Of a DNA stretch of 64,000 nt, positions 8,650-18,013 are shown one piece after another. The notes beneath the pieces were generated by a model. It saw only the letters and a program-made list of their open reading frames with translations, ran no database searches and was not told the DNA's origin. Every line of letters starts with the position of its first letter. Within the stretch, counting starts at the first letter, position 1. Source of the stretch: Pseudobutyrivibrio ruminis HUN009 (GTDB lineage Bacteria > Bacillota > Clostridia > Lachnospirales > Lachnospiraceae); NCBI RefSeq assembly GCF_000703005.1, contig NZ_JNLH01000001.1:1667001-1731000 (forward strand), given 5' to 3'. Both the position numbers and the translations under genes were made by a program.

Positions 8650-10068
8650 ATGAGAGAAAAATATGAAAGTTTATCAGTAACAATTTTGCGCGACTTAGCA
8701 AAAGCTAGGGGAATAAAAGGCGCATCAGCAATGAAAAAAGCAGATTTGGTAGAAGCTATGCTTGCACAGGACGAAATTGACAAGCAGAATGAAGCTGCAT
8801 CTGCAGAAAAGTCAGAGCCAGTAGAAAAGGCTGAAAGACCAAAAAAGGTAGAAAGAACAGAAAGACAGGAGAGACCAGAGAAGGCTGAAAAATCTGAGAA
8901 GGCAGACAAGACAGAGGTTCCAGCAGATATCCCAATGGACAATCTTATTCCAGCAAGTGGAATTCTTGAGGTAATGGGCGACGGCTTTGGTTTCATCAGA
9001 TGTGACAACTACATGCCAGGTACAGACGATGTATATGTTAGTCAGTCACAAATCAAAAAGTTTAACCTTAAGACAGGCGATATTATCATAGGTAAGAAGC
9101 GTTTCAACAACCCTACAGATAAGTTCGCTGCTCTTATGATTATAGATTCAATCAATGGTTACGATCCTTCAAGAGCTAGCAAGCGCCCTAATTTCGAAGA
9201 TTTAACACCTATTTTCCCAAATGAACGTATTCGTCTTGAAAGACAGCGCAGCTCAGTAGCGATGCGTATCGTTGATTTGGTTAGCCCAATTGGTAAGGGA
9301 CAGCGTGGTATGATTGTTTCCCAGCCAAAGGCAGGTAAAACAACACTTCTTAAAGAAGTGGCTACATCAGTTAATTACTCACATCCAGATATGCACCTTA
9401 TCATTTTGCTTATCGACGAGCGTCCTGAGGAAGTTACCGATATGAAGGACACTATGAGAAACAGCAAAAATGTTGAGGTTATCTATTCAACATTTGATGA
9501 GAGTCCAGAACACCACAAGCGTGTTTCAGAAATGGTTATTGAGCGAGCTAAGAGATTAGTAGAGCATGGCCAGGACGTTATGATTCTTTTGGATTCTATC
9601 ACACGTCTTGCCCGCGCATACAACCTTACAGTACAGCCATCAGGCCGTACACTTTCAGGTGGTCTTGATCCAGCAGCTCTTCACATGCCAAAGAAGTTCT
9701 TTGGTGCTGCAAGAAACATGCGTGAAGGCGGTTCCCTTACAATCCTTGCTACAGCACTTGTAGATACAGGTTCCAAGATGGACGATGTTGTATTCGAGGA
9801 ATTCAAGGGTACAGGTAACATGGAGCTTATTCTTGATAGAAAGCTTTCAGAAAAGAGAATATTCCCAGCTATTGATATCACAGGTTCTGGTACTCGTAGA
9901 GAAGACCTTCTTCTTTCAAGAAAAGAGCTTGATGCAATGGAAATTATGAGAAAAGCAATCAATGGTGCTAGAAAAGAAGACGCCGTTGAAACTATTCTTA
10001 ATATGTTTGCTCACACAAAGAGCAATGACGAATATATCGATATGATTATTCGTAAGAGAGTTATCTAA
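8650..10068 (+). CDS. rho: Transcription termination factor Rho
   Basis: 472 aa hexameric RNA-dependent ATPase that ends transcription. The N-terminal SAP-like helix domain is followed by a highly charged Lys/Glu/Arg-rich insertion (about residues 40-95), as is common in Firmicutes and Actinobacteria. The RNA-binding cold-shock domain (GFGFIR, about residues 115-120), Walker A (QPKAGKTTLL, near 225), Walker B (MILLDSITRLARAYN) and Q-loop region (SGGLDPAAL) are all present. ATG at 8650 follows AAGGAGA. It has its own promoter at 8542-8570. Confidence 0.97.
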   Translation: MREKYESLSVTILRDLAKARGIKGASAMKKADLVEAMLAQDEIDKQNEAASAEKSEPVEKAERPKKVERTERQERPEKAEKSEKADKTEVPADIPMDNLIPASGILEVMGDGFGFIRCDNYMPGTDDVYVSQSQIKKFNLKTGDIIIGKKRFNNPTDKFAALMIIDSINGYDPSRASKRPNFEDLTPIFPNERIRLERQRSSVAMRIVDLVSPIGKGQRGMIVSQPKAGKTTLLKEVATSVNYSHPDMHLIILLIDERPEEVTDMKDTMRNSKNVEVIYSTFDESPEHHKRVSEMVIERAKRLVEHGQDVMILLDSITRLARAYNLTVQPSGRTLSGGLDPAALHMPKKFFGAARNMREGGSLTILATALVDTGSKMDDVVFEEFKGTGNMELILDRKLSEKRIFPAIDITGSGTRREDLLLSRKELDAMEIMRKAINGARKEDAVETILNMFAHTKSNDEYIDMIIRKRVI

Positions 10069-10095
10069 TTCAATTGATATTCAAGGAGGGAAATC

Positions 10096-11247
10096 ATGGC
10101 ATCAGTAGACGAAACAGCGGTATTTTTACACAAGCAGTGGAACGGTAAAATCGAGACATGTGCAAAGGCACCAGTTAAAAGCAGAGAGGATTTGTCGATT
10201 GCTTACACACCAGGTGTTGCAGCTCCATGCCGTATCATTGCTGAAGACCCAGAGGCAGCATATAGCTACACACTTAAAGCAAACACAGTAGCTGTTGTAT
10301 CTGACGGTTCTGCTGTCCTTGGCCTTGGAAATATTGGACCACTTGCAGCAATGCCAGTTATGGAAGGCAAGTGCGTATTGTTCAAGGAGTTCGGTGGTGT
10401 TAATGCATTTCCTATCGTTTTAAATACTCAGGATCCAGACGAAATAGTTGCTGCAGTAAAGGCTATTGCTCCAACATTTGGTGGAATCAATCTTGAGGAT
10501 ATTTCTGCTCCACGTTGCTTCGAAATCGAAGAGCGTCTTAAAAAGGAGCTTGATATTCCAGTATTTCATGATGATCAGCATGGTACAGCAATTGTTGTAC
10601 TTGCTGGCATTATCAATGCGTTAAAGGTAGTTAACAAGAAAAAAGAAGATTGCAAGGTAGTAGTTAATGGTGCAGGTTCTGCAGGAATAGCCATTACAAA
10701 GCTTCTTCTTAGATATGGATTTAAGGATGTCACAATGTGTGATAGGGAAGGAATCATTGGTCCGGACTATCCAAATCTTAATTGGATGCAAAAAGAAATG
10801 ACTAACGTCACGAACCTTTCACATAAGACTGGTACACTTAAGGATGCCTTAGTTGGTGCGGACATTTTTGTTGGTGTTTCAGCTCCGGGTATTGTATCAA
10901 AGGAAATGGTTGCATCTATGGCAAAGGATTCGATTCTTTTTGCTATGGCCAACCCTACACCAGAGATTATGCCTGACGAAGCAAAGGAAGCAGGAGCTAG
11001 GGTAATTGGTACAGGACGTTCTGATTTTCCTAATCAGGTTAACAATGTAGTTGCATTCCCTGGTATTTTTAGGGGCGCCCTTGAAGCGAGAGCTACAGCA
11101 ATCACAGAAGAAATGAAATTGGCAGCAGCAGAAACTATTGCCGGTCTTGTGGATGAAGAGAATCTTTGCGATGATTTCATTTTGCCAGAGGCTTTTGATC
11201 CACGTGTTGCAGTAGCAGTAGCAAATGCAATTAAAGCATTGGTTTAA
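10096..11247 (+). CDS. NAD(P)-dependent malic enzyme
   Basis: 383 aa, the short bacterial form without a phosphotransacetylase tail. It converts malate to pyruvate and CO2 with reduction of NAD(P). Visible features are YTPGVAAPC (tyrosine and substrate region, residues 34-42), the lysine/aspartate region (SDGSAVLGLGNIGPLAAMPVMEGK), the metal-binding DDQHGTA motif, and a Rossmann nucleotide site (VVNGAGSAGIA). Good ribosome site (AAGGAGGGAA). It lies 27 bases after rho and 35 bases before a DUF4364 gene. Cofactor preference cannot be read with confidence. Confidence 0.93.
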   Translation: MASVDETAVFLHKQWNGKIETCAKAPVKSREDLSIAYTPGVAAPCRIIAEDPEAAYSYTLKANTVAVVSDGSAVLGLGNIGPLAAMPVMEGKCVLFKEFGGVNAFPIVLNTQDPDEIVAAVKAIAPTFGGINLEDISAPRCFEIEERLKKELDIPVFHDDQHGTAIVVLAGIINALKVVNKKKEDCKVVVNGAGSAGIAITKLLLRYGFKDVTMCDREGIIGPDYPNLNWMQKEMTNVTNLSHKTGTLKDALVGADIFVGVSAPGIVSKEMVASMAKDSILFAMANPTPEIMPDEAKEAGARVIGTGRSDFPNQVNNVVAFPGIFRGALEARATAITEEMKLAAAETIAGLVDEENLCDDFILPEAFDPRVAVAVANAIKALV

Positions 11248-11282
11248 ATCAAATAAGTTATAAGTAGTTAGTGAGGAAAATC

Positions 11283-11798
11283 ATGGCAGAACCAAATTTA
11301 ATATACAAGATTACAATACTAGAATTATTACATCGTAGTGGTTTCCCGCTTAGCAACAGTCAAATCACAGACTTCTTTTTAGAAGGTGATTTGACTGATT
11401 ATTTCACAGCCCAGCAAGCCATCAGCGACGATGAGGAAGCAGGGCTGATTTTTTCGAAAACTAATCATAATAATACGACCTATTCAATTACAGATGATGG
11501 CGTGAAGACCTTGGAGCTATTCAAAGAAAAGATTTCTCCAGCTCTTTCAAAGGATATTAACAAATATCTCAAGGTCAATTCCATTTCCATGAAGGAAGAG
11601 AATTCCTACAAGGCAACGTACTTCAAAGCCGATAGGGGTGGCTATGTGGTACAGCTTCGTATTACGGAAAACGATGTTCCGACCATGGATTTAAGCTTTC
11701 ATGTAGGCTCAAAGGAGCAGGCTGAAACACTATGCAACAATTGGAAGGTACGTAGTGATCAGGTATATGAAGCGGTGATGGATATACTTATGGGGTGA
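11283..11798 (+). CDS. DUF4364 family protein
   Basis: 171 aa. The N-terminal half resembles a winged-helix fold (ITILELLHRSGFPLSNSQITDFF), followed by a region with beta strands; this matches the DUF4364 family, common in Clostridia and probably DNA-binding, with no established role. I place the start at the ATG at 11283, because GTGAGG just upstream serves as its ribosome site. The in-frame GTG at 11271 has no such site. It ends 3 bases before the sensor kinase gene, so the two are probably co-transcribed. Confidence 0.8.
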   Translation: MAEPNLIYKITILELLHRSGFPLSNSQITDFFLEGDLTDYFTAQQAISDDEEAGLIFSKTNHNNTTYSITDDGVKTLELFKEKISPALSKDINKYLKVNSISMKEENSYKATYFKADRGGYVVQLRITENDVPTMDLSFHVGSKEQAETLCNNWKVRSDQVYEAVMDILMG

Positions 11799-11801
11799 GG
11801 T

Positions 11802-13784
11802 ATGAAATCTGTTTACATTAAAATGATTTTAATTGTAACAGTGGCATTATTTATTGTAGTGGGGGCACTACTAGCTTCAGTTGCCGTCATTTCTGACGGC
11901 ACGCTTAGTAGAAATCAATTCATTAAACTAATCGTTGTTTTTTCCATTTTTTTAATATTAGCCATTATTGTGGCACTGAAAATTGCACAGAATGTTATAA
12001 AAGAAATAAATAGCATGAATGAGTTTATGCAACGTCAGTTGGATGCTGTAGATTCGGCAAGTAAGGCAAAAAGTCAGTTTCTTGCTAGTATGTCACATGA
12101 AGTAAGGACACCTATTAATGCTATCCTTGGTATGAACGAAATGATTATTAGGGAAAGCTCGGACGAGCAGATTGTAGAGTATGCAACAAATGTTAAACAG
12201 GCCGGAAAGGCTTTGCTTGCCCAGGTAAATAGTATTTTGGATTACTCAAAGCTAGAAGAAGGCAAGATGGATATAATCCAGGTAGAGTATGATTTGGCCA
12301 CAATGATAAATGGTTTTGTAACATCTGTTGCGACTAGAGCTAAATCCAAGGGCTTGAGAATGGAGGTAAATGTAGATACAAACCTGCCAACCACATTATT
12401 GGGGGATGATGTTAGATTGGGGCAGGTTATTAATAACTTGCTTACAAATGCAGTAAAATACACTGAAGTAGGTGTAATAACCCTTAATATATGGGAAGAA
12501 TCAAGGGAAGATGGAGCAATTGATATCGGGGTAAGTGTGCAGGATACGGGAATAGGTATCAAGCCAGAGGACATGGAAAAGCTGTCCGCCTCATTTACGA
12601 GAATAGAAGAGGAACGCAATAGAAATATTGAGGGCACAGGTCTTGGAATCCCGATTGTAATAGAAATATTGAGACTTATGGGAAGTGACCTTAAGGTGGA
12701 GAGTGTGTATGGCCAGGGTTCTACTTTTTCATTTGTAATCAGACAGGGAATCATTAATGACGAGCCTTTGGGTGACTATAGAAAACGCGTTAAACGCAGC
12801 TATAGGCGTAGAAACAAGTACACTTATCCATCTATGCCGAAGGCAAATATCATTGTTGTAGATGACTACGAGATGAATCTTGTGGTGGCAAAGAATCTTA
12901 TGAAGGTTTATGATTTTATTCCTGATTTGGCAGAATCCGGGCCGGAAGCCGTTACCAGGATAGAAGAGAAGCATTACGACATCATTTTCATGGATCATAT
13001 GATGCCTGATATGGATGGCGTAGAAACGCTGGAGATTTTGAAAAAGCGACAAATGATAGATGAGTCCACGGCAGTAATTGCTTTGACGGCAAATGCTATC
13101 GCAGGAGCTAAAGACTTTTATATATCAAAGGGATTTAACGACTATCTGACTAAGCCAATAGATGCAGAAGCATTGGAACAGGTTTTAACCAAATATGTTC
13201 CGGCAGAAAAGATAGTAAAGAAATCCATTAGCGATATTAAGAATAATAAATCACTAACAGTAAATGATGATGAAAGAAAGGCTTTGATTAAAATCTTTGT
13301 ATCCACGATTCAAGAAACAGCAAAGAATTTGGATAGTTTGTTGGAAGCGGAGGATATTAAAAATTACACTATCAAGGTTCATGGACTGAAGAGTACAGCC
13401 AGATTGATAGGCGAAATGTCCATATCAAGTAAAGCTGAGGCTTTAGAGAAAGCAGGAAACGAAAATGATTGGGATTATATAAAATCTCATCATAAGGAAT
13501 TAATAAGAGAATATCTAAGCCTGGAGAATTCGTACAAAGAGGTTAAAGAAACAAAGAAAAAATTGGATGCAGGGGAATTGAAGGATGCTATTTATTCAAT
13601 TATAGAAATGGCAAGTGTCTGCGATTACACATCTACGGAGATGGTTATAGATTCATTGGATGAATACGAGATGCCAGAGAATGTAGAATCGGAAATGAAA
13701 CATGTGCGAGAGCTTCTGCAGAAGCTTGATTATGAGGGTGTTGTTGGATTGGCTAAAAATATGCTTAACAATGGGGGTAACTAA
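11802..13784 (+). CDS. Hybrid sensor histidine kinase with receiver and HPt domains
   Basis: 660 aa. Two membrane helices (about 5-27 and 40-62) enclose a very short outside loop, so sensing is probably within the membrane or internal. The HisKA box SMSHEVRTPINAILG has His99. The ATPase domain has NLLTNAVKYT, DTGIGI and GTGLGI. A receiver domain has acidic residues VDDYE and phospho-acceptor Asp398 (FMDHMMPDMDG). A C-terminal HPt domain has His527 (KVHGLKSTA). A full phosphorelay is therefore encoded in one chain. The response regulator gene overlaps its stop (TAATG). Confidence 0.92.
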   Translation: MKSVYIKMILIVTVALFIVVGALLASVAVISDGTLSRNQFIKLIVVFSIFLILAIIVALKIAQNVIKEINSMNEFMQRQLDAVDSASKAKSQFLASMSHEVRTPINAILGMNEMIIRESSDEQIVEYATNVKQAGKALLAQVNSILDYSKLEEGKMDIIQVEYDLATMINGFVTSVATRAKSKGLRMEVNVDTNLPTTLLGDDVRLGQVINNLLTNAVKYTEVGVITLNIWEESREDGAIDIGVSVQDTGIGIKPEDMEKLSASFTRIEEERNRNIEGTGLGIPIVIEILRLMGSDLKVESVYGQGSTFSFVIRQGIINDEPLGDYRKRVKRSYRRRNKYTYPSMPKANIIVVDDYEMNLVVAKNLMKVYDFIPDLAESGPEAVTRIEEKHYDIIFMDHMMPDMDGVETLEILKKRQMIDESTAVIALTANAIAGAKDFYISKGFNDYLTKPIDAEALEQVLTKYVPAEKIVKKSISDIKNNKSLTVNDDERKALIKIFVSTIQETAKNLDSLLEAEDIKNYTIKVHGLKSTARLIGEMSISSKAEALEKAGNENDWDYIKSHHKELIREYLSLENSYKEVKETKKKLDAGELKDAIYSIIEMASVCDYTSTEMVIDSLDEYEMPENVESEMKHVRELLQKLDYEGVVGLAKNMLNNGGN

Positions 13785-14632
13785 TGGATTACGGAGTTTC
13801 TAATGAAAAGCAAAGTAAAGTTGCAATTATCAGTTCAAAGTCCAGCTTTTCAGTAATGGGAATTCAAAAAAAGCTGCAGGAATCGGGAATAGAAGGAGTG
13901 CCAGTTCGTCCAAGTATTTTTCAGATTGAGGAGGCTATTGATGAGAGTGAGCCAATAATCTACTATTTGGATGATGAGATTTATACTCCAAGCGGAGAAG
14001 ATTTTTTAAATGAAATGAGGAAGCTATGCTTGGAGCAGGAACGTTTGCTTATACTTGTAGGTGAAGAAGCGGAGTATGAAAAGGCTACAGAAATCATCCC
14101 TAAATCGGCAATTGTAGGATGGTTTAATAGGCCTGTTGATATGGATGCTTTGATGGAGACTTTGGAAAAAGCATTAGGGGGAGAAATCAAACCAGCAAGA
14201 CAGCACCACATTTTAATAGTTGATGACGACACTACATATATGCGAATGCTTCACGAATGGATGAAGGACAGATATCAGATTACTATGCTTGATGCTGGAA
14301 CAAAGGCTATTCACTGGTTGATGGACAACTCGCAGAATGTAGATTTGATTTTATTAGATTGTGAGATGCCATCAATGGATGGCCCTACAGTTTTTCGAAT
14401 GTTAAAAGAAGATCCAGGCTCTAGAAATATTCCGGTAATGTTCTTGACTGGCAAGAGCGATAGAGATATGGTTATAAGAGCCGTTGGCTTAGGGCCAGAA
14501 GACTATATACTTAAATCCATAGATAAAAAAGAACTTATGGATAAGCTGGAAGATTTCTTTGGCCGTCTGAAGACAATGGAGGATTCAGAAGAAGTAGAAG
14601 AGTCTGATGGCAAAACAGGGGTTGTATTTTAG
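13784..14632 (+). CDS. Two-component response regulator without DNA-binding domain
   Basis: 282 aa. The first about 130 residues look like a receiver fold lacking the usual phospho-acceptor pattern (a pseudo-receiver). The second half is a standard receiver: ILIVDDDTTY near residues 144-153, Asp192 in LLDCEMPSMDG, and FLTGKSD. It ends in an acidic tail with no output domain, so it probably acts by phosphotransfer or protein contact. The start overlaps the hybrid kinase stop, so the kinase is the likely partner. Confidence 0.88.
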   Translation: MDYGVSNEKQSKVAIISSKSSFSVMGIQKKLQESGIEGVPVRPSIFQIEEAIDESEPIIYYLDDEIYTPSGEDFLNEMRKLCLEQERLLILVGEEAEYEKATEIIPKSAIVGWFNRPVDMDALMETLEKALGGEIKPARQHHILIVDDDTTYMRMLHEWMKDRYQITMLDAGTKAIHWLMDNSQNVDLILLDCEMPSMDGPTVFRMLKEDPGSRNIPVMFLTGKSDRDMVIRAVGLGPEDYILKSIDKKELMDKLEDFFGRLKTMEDSEEVEESDGKTGVVF

Positions 14633-14650
14633 TATATTCCATGTTATACT
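14622..14650 (+). promoter_or_regulatory. Candidate promoter for rpmE
   Basis: TTGTAT at 14622-14627 and TATACT at 14645-14650 are separated by 17 bases. The -35 box lies inside the end of the upstream gene. The position fits a transcript of about 110 bases of leader before rpmE. Confidence 0.5.
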
Positions 14651-14672
14651 TGAGAAGCTGTTAATCGGGATG

Positions 14673-14693
14673 AAATGCGAGACCCTCGCATTT
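14673..14693 (+). other. Perfect hairpin in the rpmE leader
   Basis: AAATGCGAG at 14673-14681 and CTCGCATTT at 14685-14693 form a perfect nine-pair stem with a three-base loop. There is no following T-run, so it is not an obvious terminator. It could be part of a leader through which L31 expression is controlled; this is inference. Confidence 0.45.
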
Positions 14694-14768
14694 AAGCAGT
14701 ATTCGAGATTTTTATCTCACAAATTACAGTTGGAAATTGTAAAAAATTATTATGAGAGGTGAAATTAA

Positions 14769-14975
14769 ATGAGACAGGGTATCCATCCAGATTATTACCA
14801 GGCTACAGTTACTTGCAACTGCGGTAACACATTCGTAACAGGTTCTACAAAGGAGAGCATCCACGTAGAAATTTGTTCAAAGTGTCATCCATTCTACACA
14901 GGCCAGCAGAAAGCTACACAGGCTCGTGGACGTATTGACAAGTTCAACAAGAAGTATGGTATTGACGCAAAGTAG
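14769..14975 (+). CDS. rpmE: 50S ribosomal protein L31 (zinc-binding form)
   Basis: 68 aa. The four zinc ligands of the C+ form are present (CNC in the first third, CSKC near residue 38), with the typical GSTKESIHVEICSKCHPFYTG segment. Cells often replace this form by a cysteine-free paralog under zinc limitation; none is seen here. The ribosome site is GAGAGGTG, and a terminator-like hairpin follows the gene. Confidence 0.97.
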   Translation: MRQGIHPDYYQATVTCNCGNTFVTGSTKESIHVEICSKCHPFYTGQQKATQARGRIDKFNKKYGIDAK

Positions 14976-14993
14976 TCATTTATTTGGACTTTT

Positions 14994-15023
14994 AAGGGTT
15001 GAGATTCGTCTCAGCCCTTTATT
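14994..15023 (+). terminator. Terminator after rpmE
   Basis: AAGGGTTGAGA at 14994-15004 and TCTCAGCCCTT at 15009-15019 form a stem around a TTCG loop, followed by TTTATTT. It ends close to the start of the DUF1385 gene. Confidence 0.75.
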
Positions 15024-15041
15024 TCGTGTAGGGGGCTTAAA

Positions 15042-15971
15042 ATGAAGTATTCAGGCATAGGCGGACAGGCTGTAATGGAAGGCGTCATGATGCGAAATGG
15101 CAACAAATATGCCGTAGCAGTTCGTACACCAGACAAATCTATTGCAGTAGATGTTAAAAATACAAAAGACATAAATGACATGTGGCACAAAATCCCAATC
15201 ATCAGAGGTATGGTATCTTTTATAGATTCCCTTGTAATTGGCCTTAGTACACTTATGTATTCAGCTAGCTTCTTCGAGGACGAAGAGGATGCCGTCGATA
15301 AATCAAAGCTTTCTGAGGAAGAGCTTAAAAAGCTCGAGAAAAAGGAAAAAGCTGAGATGGGTGGCACGCTGGTGTTGTCATTTGTGCTTGCTCTTGGTAT
15401 TTTCTTTGCATTGCCTTACTTTATTTCCCTTGGGTTAAACAAATATATTGAGTCGCAGGCATTGATTGCTCTTATCGAAGGACTTATTCGAATCGGCATC
15501 TTCATTGGATACATTGTGGTGATTTCTCATATGGAGGATATCAAGCGTACTTTTATGTATCACGGTGCAGAGCATAAATGCATTAATTGTGTGGAGGCAG
15601 GAAAGCCACTTACAGTCGAAAACGTTCGCTCATCCACTCGTTTTCATAAGCGCTGTGGAACCAGTTTTATCTTCATAGTGTTCATTATTTCAGTTTTTGT
15701 TTTCATGTTTATCACTTTCGATAATACATGGTTAAAGCTTATTGCAAGACTTTTGCTTATTCCAGTTATCGCTGGTATTTCATACGAGTTCATTAGGCTT
15801 GCAGGGCGTCATGAAAATGGCTTTGTAAATATCTTTTCTAAGCCAGGACTATGGTTGCAGAGACTTACAGTAATGGAGCCAGATGATGATATGATTGAGG
15901 TTGGAATTGCCTCAGTAGAAGCAGTGTTTGATTGGAAAGGATTCATCGAAGAAAACAGGGAGTGTTTTTAG
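15042..15971 (+). CDS. DUF1385 family membrane protein
   Basis: 309 aa. It opens with the family signature YSGIGGQAVMEGVMMRNG and has GMVSFIDSLVIG and a conserved HGAEHKCINCVE segment. Several hydrophobic helices lie at about 110-170 and 210-245, so it is an integral membrane protein. A charged stretch (about 88-105) precedes them. DUF1385 genes commonly sit between rpmE and prmC-prfA in Clostridia and Bacilli, as here, but the biochemical role is not established. The start has a GGGGG ribosome site. Confidence 0.9.
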   Translation: MKYSGIGGQAVMEGVMMRNGNKYAVAVRTPDKSIAVDVKNTKDINDMWHKIPIIRGMVSFIDSLVIGLSTLMYSASFFEDEEDAVDKSKLSEEELKKLEKKEKAEMGGTLVLSFVLALGIFFALPYFISLGLNKYIESQALIALIEGLIRIGIFIGYIVVISHMEDIKRTFMYHGAEHKCINCVEAGKPLTVENVRSSTRFHKRCGTSFIFIVFIISVFVFMFITFDNTWLKLIARLLLIPVIAGISYEFIRLAGRHENGFVNIFSKPGLWLQRLTVMEPDDDMIEVGIASVEAVFDWKGFIEENRECF

Positions 15972-15973
15972 GT

Positions 15974-16804
15974 ATGACTTTTAAACAGGCTTTAGATAAA
16001 GGAATAGTATTATTGGAATCAGAAAATATTGCTGATGCTAAGATTGATGCCTGGTATCTTCTTTCTTTTGTAAGCGGCCTTACAAAGGCTCAGTATTTTC
16101 TGAAGCAATCAGAGGAAATCGATAATAATATTCTTTATAAATATAAGGATGTCCTTTTAAGGAGAGCAGGCCATGAGCCACTCCAGCACATCACTGGAGA
16201 GCAGGACTTTATGGGCATCACATTTTGGGTAAATGAAAATGTTCTCATCCCTCGCCAGGATACTGAGACTCTCGTAGAGGAGGCTCTAAAGGTCATTCCT
16301 AGTGGTAGCCATATTTTGGATTTGTGTACTGGCAGTGGATGTGTTATTCTATCTCTTGTTGTCCTGGGACAGGGGCTTTCAGGAATAGGTGTAGATATCT
16401 CAGAGGAAGCACTTGCTGTTGCCCGCGAGAATGGCGCTAGGCTTGTAGGCCGTAAGGCGGATTTTGTTAAAGGCGATATGTTCCAGCCAGTTAGTGGCAA
16501 GTTCAATGCCATCGTATCAAATCCACCATATATTCCATCTGCAGTAGTAGATGAGTTGGAGCCAGAGGTAAAGGATCATGAGCCTCGTCTTGCATTAGAC
16601 GGCACAGAGGATGGCCTTTTCTTCTATAAGAAAATCACTGCAGAAGCAGGGGATTATCTTAATGATGGTGGCTGGCTTTTGGTGGAAATCGGCTATGATC
16701 AGGGAGCAGATGTTTCTACGCTTTTTAAAGAGGCAGGATTCAAGGACGTTGAAGTAATAAAGGATTTAGCAGGCAACGATAGAGTCGTTAAGGGACACCT
16801 ATAG
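15974..16804 (+). CDS. prmC: Peptide chain release factor N5-glutamine methyltransferase
   Basis: 276 aa. It methylates the glutamine of the GGQ motif in release factors; its likely substrate, RF1, is encoded next door. The SAM-binding motif is ILDLCTGSGCVILS and the catalytic NPPY motif is present (IVSNPPYIPSAVV). I place the start at ATG 15974, giving the usual N-terminus (TFKQALDKGIVLLES). An in-frame codon 14 residues upstream would overlap the preceding gene and add an atypical basic leader. Confidence 0.95.
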   Translation: MTFKQALDKGIVLLESENIADAKIDAWYLLSFVSGLTKAQYFLKQSEEIDNNILYKYKDVLLRRAGHEPLQHITGEQDFMGITFWVNENVLIPRQDTETLVEEALKVIPSGSHILDLCTGSGCVILSLVVLGQGLSGIGVDISEEALAVARENGARLVGRKADFVKGDMFQPVSGKFNAIVSNPPYIPSAVVDELEPEVKDHEPRLALDGTEDGLFFYKKITAEAGDYLNDGGWLLVEIGYDQGADVSTLFKEAGFKDVEVIKDLAGNDRVVKGHL

Positions 16805-16860
16805 CGATGCAGATGTATTGTGTCTGTTAATTAAGTGGTTAATAACATGGAGGTTTTAGC

Positions 16861-17934
16861 ATGTTTGATAGATTAGAAGATTTAGTATTAAGATACGAGG
16901 AAGTAATGAATTTACTTTCTGAGCCAGATGTGGCTAACGATAATGCCAGATTTAGAGCACTCATGAAGGAGCAGGCTGAGCTTGCACCTATCGTAGAGGC
17001 TTACAAGCAGTATTCAGCTCACAAGCAGAACATTCAGGATTCGTTAGAGCTTCTCGAGGTTGAATCAGACGAAGAAATGAAGGAGCTTGCAAAGGAAGAG
17101 ATGAAAGAGTCTCAGGCTGAGGTTGAGCGTCTTGAGCAGGAGCTTAAAATCTTACTTCTTCCTAAGGATCCTAACGATGATAAGAACGTTATCGTAGAAA
17201 TTCGTGCAGGTGCAGGTGGAGAGGAAGCAGCTCTTTTCGCAGCAGAAATCTACCGTATGTACGTACATTATGTAGAGTCACGTGGATGGAAGGTTGAACT
17301 TCTTGAAGCAGACGAGACAGGTATCGGCGGAATGAAGAACATCGAGTTCATGGTTAAGGGAACTGGTGCATACTCAATCCTTAAGTACGAGTCTGGTGTA
17401 CACCGTGTACAGCGTGTACCAGAGACAGAGTCTCAGGGCCGTATCCAGACTTCTACATGTTCTGTTGCAGTTATGCCAGAGGCAGAAGAAGTAGATGTCC
17501 ATATTGATGAAAAGGATATCCGTATCGACGTAATGCGTGCTTCAGGTAACGGTGGTCAGTGTGTCAACACAACAGATTCAGCTGTTCGTCTTACTCACTA
17601 CCCAACAGGAATTGTTATCTATAGCCAGACAGAAAAGTCACAGCTTCAGAATAAGGAAAAGGCTTTCGCACTCCTTCGTGCAAAGCTTTATGATTTAGAG
17701 CTTCAGAAGCAGCAGGATGCAGAAGCTGCAGAGCGTCGCTCACAGATTGGTACTGGTGATCGTGCAGAAAAGATTCGTACATACAACTTCCCACAGGGAC
17801 GTGTAACAGATCACCGTATCAACCTTACACTTTACAAGCTCGATAAGATTATGAACGGAGATATTCAGGAAATTCTTGATGCACTTATCGCAGCAGATCA
17901 GGCTGCAAAGCTTGCAAAGATGTCTCAAGACTAA
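16861..17934 (+). CDS. prfA: Peptide chain release factor 1
   Basis: 357 aa, normal for RF1. It recognises UAA and UAG and releases the finished peptide. The GGQ motif is in ASGNGGQCVNTTDSAVR. The codon-recognition region is RVPETESQGR, where the RF1-type PxT tripeptide reads PET. ATG at 16861 follows GGAGG. A strong terminator follows, ending the rpmE-prmC-prfA block. Confidence 0.97.
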   Translation: MFDRLEDLVLRYEEVMNLLSEPDVANDNARFRALMKEQAELAPIVEAYKQYSAHKQNIQDSLELLEVESDEEMKELAKEEMKESQAEVERLEQELKILLLPKDPNDDKNVIVEIRAGAGGEEAALFAAEIYRMYVHYVESRGWKVELLEADETGIGGMKNIEFMVKGTGAYSILKYESGVHRVQRVPETESQGRIQTSTCSVAVMPEAEEVDVHIDEKDIRIDVMRASGNGGQCVNTTDSAVRLTHYPTGIVIYSQTEKSQLQNKEKAFALLRAKLYDLELQKQQDAEAAERRSQIGTGDRAEKIRTYNFPQGRVTDHRINLTLYKLDKIMNGDIQEILDALIAADQAAKLAKMSQD

Positions 17935-17943
17935 TAGATTTTT

Positions 17944-17974
17944 AAGGTTCTTGCCTATGGCAAGGACCTTTTTT
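17944..17974 (+). terminator. Terminator after prfA
   Basis: AAGGTTCTTGCC at 17944-17955 and GGCAAGGACCTT at 17959-17970 form a 12-position stem with a TAT loop, followed by a T-run to 17974. Confidence 0.9.
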
Positions 17975-18013
17975 AATCTTGCGCACAATTCAAATTTGTA
18001 TTATTTTAATAGC